Below, piece by piece: positions 1 to 5,309 of a DNA stretch of 5,309 bases. The stretch is from Ignavibacteria bacterium (GTDB lineage Bacteria; Bacteroidota; Ignavibacteria; UBA10030; UBA6906): contig JAOUDE010000199.1 in the NCBI GenBank assembly GCA_029859455.1, forward strand, positions 1-5,309. Direction: 5' to 3'. The notes under the pieces were generated by a model. It was given only the letters and a program-made list of their open reading frames with translations, did not search any database and was not told where the DNA came from. Positions within the stretch are counted from its first letter, which is position 1, and each line of letters starts with the position of its first letter. The position numbers and the translations under genes are program-made.

Positions 1-1586
1 GCAAGATAGAACCGGTTCACTTCTACATCCGTATAGATCTCGGTCCCTGATCCCGGCCAATCGATCATGAGAGAATCGATCATGACTGCATCCCCCATCC
101 CGAAATGCACCCTGAGGCTTGATTGTCCGTTGAATGATTCTGATCCACCGATTTGCCGCATCTGCCACCGGTCGACCCCTCCGATTCTGCATTTCATCAT
201 TACGATTGCTCCTATGGCGGATCGGTTTGCACCGGCTGACCCTCCATCCCTCTTCGCACCCTCACATGTGATATTCACCCAGGAGGCGGTCGGGGTAAGA
301 TCATTCCGGTAGAGGGCATCGAGGTCGGGAACATTGAACGCTGTATTGATGGTCACATACAGGTCCAGGTCCCCATCATTGTCATAGTCGCCTGCCGGCG
401 CTGACCACCCGATACGATTCGTTGATACAACATCACCTGTGTTTATCCTTGTGAATTCATAGTCGGGAGGACCATCGTTCCGATAAAGCCTGTTCCCTCC
501 GGAAAAATGCTGTGAGCTCGTCTGGTTACATGTATAGAGATCCAGATCGCCGTCATTATCGAAATCACCCCATGTCTGGCCGAGCGTAATATCCTCATCA
601 GTCACGATGGCCCCCGTTACAACCTTTACGAACGTGCCACCGTCATTCCTGTACAGATCATTCCCCATTCCTGGCGCGGTCCCGGGTGTCCCGCCGTAGT
701 TCGTCACATACAAATCGAAGTCCCTGTCATTGTCGTAGTCTACCCACCGGATTTCCTGGCCATCCCTGGGCTGGGTGGCAAAAGTAGAGACCGTATCCAG
801 GACAAACTCTGAAACCCCTGTCTCAACCAGTTGATTCAGAAAGAACCTGTCCGGCTGCAAAACCCCCGTCTCAACCGGCCCCATGGTGACCGCGAGATCG
901 AGATCTCCATCCCGGTCATAATCGCACCACGATGGTGTGGTGTACGCATCAAAAGGACCCGTCACCAGTTCAGAGATGAAGTTCCGCGCGAAGGTCCCAT
1001 CCCCTCTGTTGTCAAACAGAACATTTGCGGTTGTGTCCCCCGGATACGCGAGTCCACGTGCTGTGGTCATGAACAGGTCCAGGAATCCGTCGTTGTCGTA
1101 GTCGCCCCAGGACCCTCCCATCCCCGAGAAGGTGTTGGCACCACTGATATCACCCGACATCACCCTCACGAATTCACCGGTCCCGTCATTCATATACAGA
1201 AGGGAACCAAGCGTCGTTTCCAGAAGGAAGTTCCGGTTGGAGAGCCAGGCATCCTGGTCACCGTCGTTGTCATAGTCCCCCCAGGTGACACCTCTCGTGT
1301 GATTCCGCACCTGGACGATGTCCTGCTGGGTATCCTTCACAAATGTCCCGTCCCCGTTATTCCTGAAAAGGCGGTCCTCCGTCATCGTGGAATCCGAGGT
1401 AATCATGTTGGTCACGTACAGGTCGAGATCCCCATCCTGATCAATATCAACCCAGCTCGCTCCGCCCGCATGGGTGGCCTGATCATCGATGATCAGCTTT
1501 GTAAAGGTCTGGCCCCGAGCAGGGCTCCACAGAACCGTGGAAATGAGGAGGATGGTGAGGATCCGAAACAAACGGGGTATAGCCAT
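1..1586 (-). CDS. Secreted FG-GAP/VCBS seven-repeat beta-propeller protein with ASPIC/UnbV domain (3' end outside window)
   Basis: The frame is open from the ATG at 1586 down to base 1 (528 codons seen, no stop), so the C-terminus is missing. Residues 1-26 look like a Sec signal peptide: Arg at 5 and 8, a hydrophobic core around 9-20, and probable cleavage near ARG-Q (23-26). Seven Asp-rich loops of the form DxDNDGDxDL start at residues 47, 104, 162, 222, 283, 341 and 400. Most are followed by a LYRNDGxGTF-like strand, the usual signature of FG-GAP/VCBS repeats, which bind calcium in known family members. Residues about 450-520 match the ASPIC/UnbV domain: GANRSAIGA, then GQSSLRVHFGMGDA, then a DSLMIDWPGSG segment. 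Family members (CRTAC1-like) are extracellular and are thought to mediate adhesion or binding; the ligand here is unknown. The start is supported by an AGGGAG five bases upstream. A C-terminal sorting tail could follow beyond the window. Confidence 0.93.
   Translation of the reverse strand, partial: MAIPRLFRILTILLISTVLWSPARGQTFTKLIIDDQATHAGGASWVDIDQDGDLDLYVTNMITSDSTMTEDRLFRNNGDGTFVKDTQQDIVQVRNHTRGVTWGDYDNDGDQDAWLSNRNFLLETTLGSLLYMNDGTGEFVRVMSGDISGANTFSGMGGSWGDYDNDGFLDLFMTTARGLAYPGDTTANVLFDNRGDGTFARNFISELVTGPFDAYTTPSWCDYDRDGDLDLAVTMGPVETGVLQPDRFFLNQLVETGVSEFVLDTVSTFATQPRDGQEIRWVDYDNDRDFDLYVTNYGGTPGTAPGMGNDLYRNDGGTFVKVVTGAIVTDEDITLGQTWGDFDNDGDLDLYTCNQTSSQHFSGGNRLYRNDGPPDYEFTRINTGDVVSTNRIGWSAPAGDYDNDGDLDLYVTINTAFNVPDLDALYRNDLTPTASWVNITCEGAKRDGGSAGANRSAIGAIVMMKCRIGGVDRWQMRQIGGSESFNGQSSLRVHFGMGDAVMIDSLMIDWPGSGTEIYTDVEVNRFYL
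360..1448 (-). repeat. Seven degenerate protein-coding repeats, period about 57-61 codons
   Basis: The Asp-rich loop motif is encoded at 1419-1448, 1248-1277, 1074-1103, 894-923, 711-740, 537-566 and 360-389. Spacing is 57, 58, 60, 61, 58 and 59 codons, very regular for a diverged repeat. Seven evenly spaced units fit a seven-bladed beta-propeller. Copy 5 has Arg in place of the loop Gly (DYDNDRDFDL), and copy 2 ends in Gln-Asp-Ala in place of Leu-Asp-Leu. Conservation is mainly at the protein level, so this looks like an old internal duplication and not a recent tandem expansion. Confidence 0.85.
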
Positions 1587-1590
1587 GGGT

Positions 1591-1637
1591 TCTCCCTAGA
1601 GGTCAAATGAGCTGAAAAAGAAACAAGACTAGGGAGA
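1591..1637 (-). promoter_or_regulatory. Inverted repeat whose proximal arm contains the SD of the propeller gene
   Basis: TCTCCCTAG at 1591-1599 and CTAGGGAGA at 1629-1637 are exact reverse complements (9 bp, 29-base loop). Read on the minus strand, the proximal arm carries AGGGAG (1597-1592), five bases before the ATG at 1586; the distal arm is its perfect complement. In an mRNA that contains both arms the ribosome binding site would be paired. The repeat could instead be a DNA operator or chance. The T-rich run sits inside the loop and not after a stem, so it does not look like an intrinsic terminator. Confidence 0.5.
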
Positions 1638-1668
1638 TTGTACGACAGGAGCGCCCCGGGATCGTCAA
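1637..1668 (-). promoter_or_regulatory. Weak candidate promoter for the propeller gene
   Basis: On the minus strand, TTGACG (1668-1663) and TACAAT (1642-1637) resemble sigma-70 -35 and -10 boxes, each 5 of 6 to consensus. The spacer is 20 bases, longer than the usual 16-18, which weakens the call. The -10 box shares base 1637 with the distal arm of the inverted repeat. If this promoter works, transcription would start near 1630, so most of the distal (anti-SD) arm would be absent from that transcript. Confidence 0.2.
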
Positions 1669-1703
1669 ATCGGGAAGGTTTTGACGTCCTGATGGAACGG
1701 ATT

Positions 1704-2852
1704 TTACACGGAGCCGTCGGATTTCTTCCGGTACTGGGAGGGAGTCGTGCCGGTGTGCTTTCTGAAGGCGGCGTTGAACGACGCCTTGGTGTTGAAGCCG
1801 ACTTCCAGTGCAATGCTCTGAATGGTGTACCGTCGCCCTTCAGGGCCCGTCAGAAGTCTTTTCGCATCTTCGATGCGATACCGGTTGACAAAGTCGAAGA
1901 AGTTCTGATGCAGCTGCTCGTTCAGGATCTGTGAGAGATGGTTCGGGGAGACCTTCATTCTTTGAGCGAGGTCTCTCAGACCGAGCTGACGGTTTCTTGA
2001 AAGGCCGTCCTCCATTGCCTGATGGAGTTCTTTCATGATGGCATCTGCCCGTTCCGCCGTGAGCCCTGACCGTTCGTATTTACCTCCGTTTCTCCCTGAC
2101 TCCGGGACAGAAAATACGCGCGGCTCTCTGACCGCAACAAAACCCATGATGAAAATCAGCACAGAAGACGAAAGCAGAATGATCGAATCGATCTCCACGA
2201 TGAACTTGTATCCGAAGAAGATGAGTTCTGCGAGGTGAACGATGTCAATCAGGACAAAAATACCGAAACCGAGCGACAATTTCTGGACCCAGCGCAGCCT
2301 GACGGCAGCATCTGCTTTCAATGGATATGCGGGTCGGGTCAGGTTCTTCCGAATATGATGAAGGGTCAGAACTATATAAGCCATCATATGAATGTTCTGT
2401 AGTCCCTCGGTCACGAAGAACTCATTCGAAAAAACCGGTTCGGTAGTGAAAATCATCGCGTTGAGCACCGTGAGCTTCTCCCCGGCTCCGAGGAGATAGA
2501 ACGGAACAAGGGATGCCAGGTGCACCACGAACGGCGTGAGGTGCAGGAGTTCTCTGCGGTTCAGAGAAAATGTCTGATCGGCAATTCCTCTTCCATACCA
2601 GTACAACAGCACGCCGAACAGAAACTGGAACGAAACGGTGGCGAACAGCAGATGCGGAAGATACGCGAAGAACGAGGTCCAGTAGCCTGCAAACTCGGCC
2701 AGCCTGAGAGAGAACAGGAGGATCAGCAGGGCAAGCGGCCAGGAGGCACGGCGAACAGCACTCTTGTGAAAGAAGAGCACAAGTGCTAGAAATATCCCCT
2801 GCGCAGAGCCGATCAATGAAAGCCATGCCCAGAGATTGATATTGATTTCCAT
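1704..2852 (-). CDS. Membrane-anchored AraC-family transcriptional regulator (7 TM sensor plus HTH)
   Basis: The protein has 382 residues. Its N-terminal half holds about seven hydrophobic segments (roughly residues 8-28, 37-53, 62-86, 103-122, 151-167, 193-213, 221-241). A charged linker follows (about 243-285), then an AraC/XylS DNA-binding domain at about 288-377. The first helix-turn-helix is around LRDLAQRMKVSPNHLSQIL (292-310). The second spans 342-377 and includes IALEVGFNTKASFNAAFRKHTG, ending in the typical TPSQYRKK. The layout matches known membrane AraC regulators, in which the membrane part is presumed to sense a signal and the C-terminus binds DNA on the cytoplasmic side; the signal is unknown. 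No clear SD precedes the ATG. The gene starts 48 bases after the stop of the permease on the same strand, so co-transcription is likely and the permease locus is the first candidate target. Confidence 0.93.
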   Translation of the reverse strand: MEININLWAWLSLIGSAQGIFLALVLFFHKSAVRRASWPLALLILLFSLRLAEFAGYWTSFFAYLPHLLFATVSFQFLFGVLLYWYGRGIADQTFSLNRRELLHLTPFVVHLASLVPFYLLGAGEKLTVLNAMIFTTEPVFSNEFFVTEGLQNIHMMAYIVLTLHHIRKNLTRPAYPLKADAAVRLRWVQKLSLGFGIFVLIDIVHLAELIFFGYKFIVEIDSIILLSSSVLIFIMGFVAVREPRVFSVPESGRNGGKYERSGLTAERADAIMKELHQAMEDGLSRNRQLGLRDLAQRMKVSPNHLSQILNEQLHQNFFDFVNRYRIEDAKRLLTGPEGRRYTIQSIALEVGFNTKASFNAAFRKHTGTTPSQYRKKSDGSV

Positions 2853-2867
2853 ATCGTGTTGTTATCT

Positions 2868-2895
2868 GACCATCATGGTATCACTATCGATGGTC
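2868..2895. promoter_or_regulatory. Palindromic ACCAT/ATGGT half-sites between permease and regulator genes
   Basis: ACCATCATGGT (2869-2879) is an 11-base palindrome around one central base. A further ATGGT lies at 2890-2894. GACCATC (2868-2874) also pairs with GATGGTC (2889-2895), giving a 7-bp stem with a 14-base loop. The cluster lies 16-43 bases upstream of the regulator ATG, inside the only gap between the two genes, where an autoregulatory operator or an mRNA hairpin would fit. AraC proteins more often bind direct repeats, and a short palindrome can arise by chance, so confidence is low. Confidence 0.25.
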
Positions 2896-2900
2896 CGTTT

Positions 2901-3848
2901 TCAAAGGATCGTGAAGAGCCCTGAAAGAGTGATAAATGAAAGCAGAATACCATAGCCGACCATCGCGGCACCGAGTTCAGGCTCGAATCCTGCTTTCATG
3001 GCAAGCGCCCAGGCCGCGATCATCGGGGGCATCCCTGCTTCGAACACAGCGACATCCACGGAGAGTCCATGCAGACCCCAGAGGCGGCAGACGCCAAGCG
3101 CTATGAGAGGAGCGGCACCCATCTTGATCGCCAGGCCTGAGGTGAATGGTCCGATATGATCTCCTGGCAACCGAAAACGAATCTTGAATCCGACCGCCAT
3201 CATCACCAGCGGGACAAGCGTTGCGCTCAGAACCGAGAGGGCTGACACGACCCCTTCCGGGAGGGACACCCCCCGGAGAGCCAGCGCAAGCAGCAGGGCA
3301 ACGAACGGGGGAAACGCAATGATGCCCCGGAGAATCCGTCCGATCCCGGGCGCTCCAACATCCTTTCGGGCACTGAATGTGGAGACGACAATAGTTCCGT
3401 ACGTGGCAAGAGCAAGGAAAGATCCAAACTGGTCGTAAAGAAGAGCAAACTGCACTCCTTCCTGACCGAAGAACGCCTCTACCATCGGAATGCCAAGGAA
3501 CGAGGTGTTCCCCAGCGGCACAAGAAGAAGAAGGAGTGCTGTTGTCCCGCGTCCCCATCCCCGGTACCGGGAAAGCAGATAGACAGCAACGGCACTGAAT
3601 GCCAGCATGATCCACGGAATGACGATGGGAGCAAACAGATCGGTTGTCATCGTAAGACCGGGGATCCTGTGCAAAATCAGGGCCGGAAGCGAGACATAGA
3701 TCACGACCGTCGTGAGGCTGTCGGCAAGCGATTCGGGGATCTCAAACAACCAGGAACGCCGTTCGGGATCCCTCCTCCTGAACTCGCTCAGCCATCTCAT
3801 GGCGACACCCACCGCGAGAAGGAGGAACACAAATGCCATACTCTTCAT
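2901..3848 (-). CDS. AEC-family (auxin efflux carrier-like) permease
   Basis: The protein has 315 residues, the usual AEC size, with about ten hydrophobic segments (roughly 3-20, 46-60, 72-93, 101-121, 134-155, 176-192, 203-221, 240-258, 263-283, 291-312). Family-like signatures are VSLPALIL (52-59), GNTSFLGIP (113-121) and EAGMPPMIAAW (270-280), the last followed by a helix with a late SFITLSG. Members of PF03547 are inner-membrane carriers; characterised bacterial examples move small organic acids such as malate or malonate. The substrate here cannot be read from the sequence. The loop between TM1 and TM2 (21-45) is long and charged. GAGAG at 3856-3860, seven bases before the ATG, is a modest SD; a second ATG three codons in is possible. 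The gene is the first of a likely two-gene unit with the AraC regulator and diverges from the cytochrome gene. Confidence 0.9.
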   Translation of the reverse strand: MKSMAFVFLLLAVGVAMRWLSEFRRRDPERRSWLFEIPESLADSLTTVVIYVSLPALILHRIPGLTMTTDLFAPIVIPWIMLAFSAVAVYLLSRYRGWGRGTTALLLLLVPLGNTSFLGIPMVEAFFGQEGVQFALLYDQFGSFLALATYGTIVVSTFSARKDVGAPGIGRILRGIIAFPPFVALLLALALRGVSLPEGVVSALSVLSATLVPLVMMAVGFKIRFRLPGDHIGPFTSGLAIKMGAAPLIALGVCRLWGLHGLSVDVAVFEAGMPPMIAAWALAMKAGFEPELGAAMVGYGILLSFITLSGLFTIL

Positions 3849-3955
3849 CGAAGATCTCTCATGGGGCCGAAACCTAAGGAATGACCGGGAGAAAGTCTAT
3901 GGCCGGGACATGCAAAGCCTCCTGATTCGACAGGGAGGGAAACCCGGAGAGGGGG
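3849..3955. other. Divergent intergenic region between permease and cytochrome genes
   Basis: These 107 bases must hold the promoters of both the minus-strand permease and the plus-strand cytochrome gene, unless the latter starts at 4019, which would lengthen the region to 170 bases. I see no convincing -35/-10 pair on either strand. A short direct repeat of the word CCGGGA occurs at about 3885 and 3903, and the stretch before the cytochrome gene is purine-rich. No RNA gene or terminator was recognised. Confidence 0.5.
3946..3955 (+). promoter_or_regulatory. Purine-rich SD-like stretch before the TTG start of the cytochrome gene
   Basis: GGAGAGGGGG lies immediately before the TTG at 3956, with GGAG placed six bases from it. 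It supports initiation at TTG. The GTG codons at 4010 and 4019, which would give shorter signal-peptide n-regions, have no comparable SD. Confidence 0.4.
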
Positions 3956-4972
3956 TTGAAACAAAACATTCGCTTTCTTACTTTGGCACCATTCGATTCC
4001 AACCCGGTTGTGCAATACGTGAAATCCCTTCGTTCTGCTGCAGTTTGCTTTTCCATCTTCTTCCTGGTGACGGTTGCCCGCAGCCAGGACAGCGCGATCG
4101 TCGCACCGATCGATTATGAACTTACCGGACCGCTTATCCCTGCGCACACGACGATCGTTACCGCGTGGGACATCCCGCGTAATCCTCTGACCGACACGAG
4201 CCTTGACCATTCGCCGGAAGGTGCTCAGATCCGCCAGGGATTCCAGTTGTTCATGAACACGCCCCTGCTGGCCTCCCGTTTTGTCAGGAACGGATTAACG
4301 TGCAACAACTGCCACCTGAATGCCGGCCAGCGGGATCGGGCGATGGCGCTCGTCGGCGTCGCATCCGTGTTCCCGGAGTACAACAAAAGGGCCGGAATAA
4401 GCTTCACGCTGGAGGACAGAATTGTTGGCTGCTTCCTGAGGAGTGAGAACGCCACCGCAAACGCTGACGCCGGCCTTGAATCCGGGCCTTCTCCGGAATC
4501 GGAGGAAGTCCTGGCGATCTCGGCCTACCTCACCTGGCTTTCGGAAGGATACGCGCCGGGACACCACCTGCCCTGGAGGAAACAGAACACAATCGAAGAG
4601 GCAAATCTGATACCGCCGGAGAACCTGGATCCGGCCAGAGGTGAGAAACTGTTCAGGGAGCACTGTGTCAACTGCCACGGAGATGACGGCCAGGGGGTGC
4701 AGATCGGAGATAAGAAAGCAGGACCCCTGTGGGGCCCTGCTTCATGGAATGACGGTGCCGGTGCGGCCCGGATCTATACGCTGGCCGGGATCATCCGCTA
4801 CATGATGCCGTACCTGGAACCGGGAAAACTCACCGATGAAGAAGCTCAACACATTTCAGCCTTCATTAATTCGAAATCCCGGCCTGAGTATCCTGACAAG
4901 GAGAAGGATTATCTGTTGGAACCGATTCCCGTGGATGCCGTCTACTACCGGCCTTACCCCGCAAAGCAGTAG
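3956..4972 (+). CDS. Periplasmic diheme cytochrome c, TsdA-like (thiosulfate dehydrogenase/tetrathionate reductase family)
   Basis: Two heme c sites are visible: CNNCH (residues 116-120, bases 4301-4315) and CVNCH (237-241, bases 4664-4678). The surroundings resemble TsdA: RNGLTCNNCHLNAGQ at heme 1, RIVGCFLRS (155-163) about 40 residues later, then LWGPASWNDGAGAARI (258-273) and IIRYMMPY (279-286) after heme 2. TsdA enzymes join two thiosulfates to tetrathionate or run the reverse reaction. In studied members a Cys after heme 1 is its distal ligand; Cys159 is the candidate here. Met283 or Met284 is the likely second ligand of heme 2. No tsdB partner is adjacent. The start is uncertain: TTG at 3956 has an SD-like stretch but leaves a long n-region, while GTG at 4019 gives a compact signal peptide (core about residues 28-40, cleavage near ARSQ). 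Substrate direction is inferred only from family resemblance. Confidence 0.87.
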   Translation: MKQNIRFLTLAPFDSNPVVQYVKSLRSAAVCFSIFFLVTVARSQDSAIVAPIDYELTGPLIPAHTTIVTAWDIPRNPLTDTSLDHSPEGAQIRQGFQLFMNTPLLASRFVRNGLTCNNCHLNAGQRDRAMALVGVASVFPEYNKRAGISFTLEDRIVGCFLRSENATANADAGLESGPSPESEEVLAISAYLTWLSEGYAPGHHLPWRKQNTIEEANLIPPENLDPARGEKLFREHCVNCHGDDGQGVQIGDKKAGPLWGPASWNDGAGAARIYTLAGIIRYMMPYLEPGKLTDEEAQHISAFINSKSRPEYPDKEKDYLLEPIPVDAVYYRPYPAKQ

Positions 4973-5309
4973 CTGCAGCCCGCTTCCTGAGCGCGGTTGA
5001 TGGCGAGAACCCCGGACGGTACCACCTGCATTCCCGGGAGGAGATTTGAAACCCAGTCCGCCTTGATCTTTTCCGGATCGAGCCCCATTCCCTCACCCAT
5101 GAACTTGCTGTACACCGTAAGCGCCATATCACAGGCACCAAACAGCACACCGGTCTTCGTCAGCTCCTCGATTGACATGTCAGGAAGCAGCAGTTCCCCC
5201 GCGGCGGGCATGTAGTACGGATTCCGTACCGCCGGACCTTTCGTCTTAGCATCCTCTATATGGAAGAACTCGCCCAGCTTGTACTGCTCCCATGCAGGGT
5301 TTGCAAGCG
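4954..5309 (-). CDS. DsrE-like family protein, C-terminal part (5' end outside window)
   Basis: The frame is open from the right edge to the TAA at 4956-4954, giving 117 visible residues; the start codon lies beyond base 5309. The internal ATG at 5211 is not the likely start, because conserved-looking sequence continues upstream of it (WEQYKLGEFFHIEDAKTKG, then AVRNPYY). Downstream come IEELTKTGVLFGACDMAL, NLLPGMQVVPSGVLAINRAQE and the end GCSYCFAG. The GVxFxxC then LPGxxVVPSGV order is typical of DsrE/DsrF-like proteins, a fold that includes sulfur-relay carriers, although many members are uncharacterised. The Cys in GACDMAL corresponds to the usual conserved DsrE-family Cys, and two more Cys lie at the C-terminus. 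The gene is convergent with the cytochrome gene and overlaps it by 19 bases. The family call is from recall of its motifs; a sulfur role is inference. Confidence 0.78.
   Translation of the reverse strand, partial: LANPAWEQYKLGEFFHIEDAKTKGPAVRNPYYMPAAGELLLPDMSIEELTKTGVLFGACDMALTVYSKFMGEGMGLDPEKIKADWVSNLLPGMQVVPSGVLAINRAQEAGCSYCFAG

Noticed and set aside
67..312. Plus-strand open frame of 81 codons near the left edge
   Set aside because: It lies wholly antisense to the ASPIC-domain coding part, which has clear family motifs; the translation shows nothing recognisable.
831..1610. Plus-strand open frame of 259 codons
   Set aside because: It is antisense to the FG-GAP gene, whose repeated Asp/Gly codons leave few stops on the other strand. 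The translation has no domain-like pattern, signal or membrane feature.
1587..1703. Intrinsic terminator after the regulator gene
   Set aside because: No GC-rich stem followed by a T run was found on the minus strand; the T-rich stretch lies inside the loop of the 1591-1637 repeat.
1638..1934. Plus-strand open frame of 98 codons across the regulator 3' end
   Set aside because: It overlaps the conserved HTH coding region on the opposite strand and has no recognisable content.
2977..3615. Minus-strand open frame of 212 codons inside the permease gene
   Set aside because: It is an alternative frame of the permease; the Cys/Arg/Ser-rich translation looks like frame noise, while the other frame gives a complete ten-helix carrier.
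3842..3854. Short palindrome TCTTC-ATC-GAAGA over the permease start codon
   Set aside because: It has only five base pairs with a three-base centre, within coding sequence at one end; this is expected by chance.
4295..4678. Minus-strand open frame of 127 codons inside the cytochrome gene
   Set aside because: It is antisense to both heme-binding motifs; the real coding strand is unambiguous.
1..5309. CRISPR array, tRNA, rRNA, IS element or prophage feature
   Set aside because: No spaced identical repeats, cloverleaf, transposase motifs or terminal inverted repeats were seen; the only repeats are the diverged protein-coding units of the propeller gene.

Overview
The window reads as an ordinary bacterial chromosome segment of moderate to slightly high GC. 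A Ca-loop FG-GAP/ASPIC secreted protein sits beside an AraC regulator with an N-terminal membrane sensor, a combination common in Bacteroidota and related FCB lineages. One gene has a clear Shine-Dalgarno sequence, which is less typical of classical Bacteroidia, so a deeper-branching FCB-type lineage is possible. This placement is an inference from gene style only. No rRNA, tRNA, CRISPR array, IS element or phage gene was seen.

Layout, left to right. (1) 1-1586, minus strand: the start and most of a secreted seven-repeat FG-GAP/VCBS beta-propeller protein with a C-terminal ASPIC/UnbV domain; its 3' end lies beyond base 1. (2) 1587-1703: a 117-base leader holding a 9-bp inverted repeat whose proximal arm contains the ribosome binding site of the propeller gene. 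(3) 1704-2852, minus: an AraC-type regulator with seven predicted membrane helices. (4) 2853-2900: a 48-base gap with palindromic ACCAT/ATGGT half-sites. (5) 2901-3848, minus: an AEC-family (auxin efflux carrier-like) permease, probably co-transcribed with the regulator. (6) 3849-3955: a divergent intergenic region. (7) 3956-4972, plus: a periplasmic diheme cytochrome c resembling thiosulfate dehydrogenase TsdA. (8) 4954-5309, minus: the C-terminal 117 residues of a DsrE-like protein that converges on the cytochrome gene and overlaps its 3' end by 19 bases.

Two themes emerge. The right end pairs a TsdA-like cytochrome with a DsrE-like protein, which suggests inorganic sulfur chemistry (thiosulfate/tetrathionate in the periplasm plus a DsrE-fold protein), although the two genes are convergent and not an operon. 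The centre pairs a transporter with a membrane-anchored transcription factor, which suggests that the regulator senses a small molecule and controls uptake or efflux. The propeller gene is co-directional with the regulator and could be reached by read-through, but it has its own SD and a possible, weak promoter. Nothing here is clearly a new system. The best unexplained signal is the hairpin that could hide the SD of the propeller gene.
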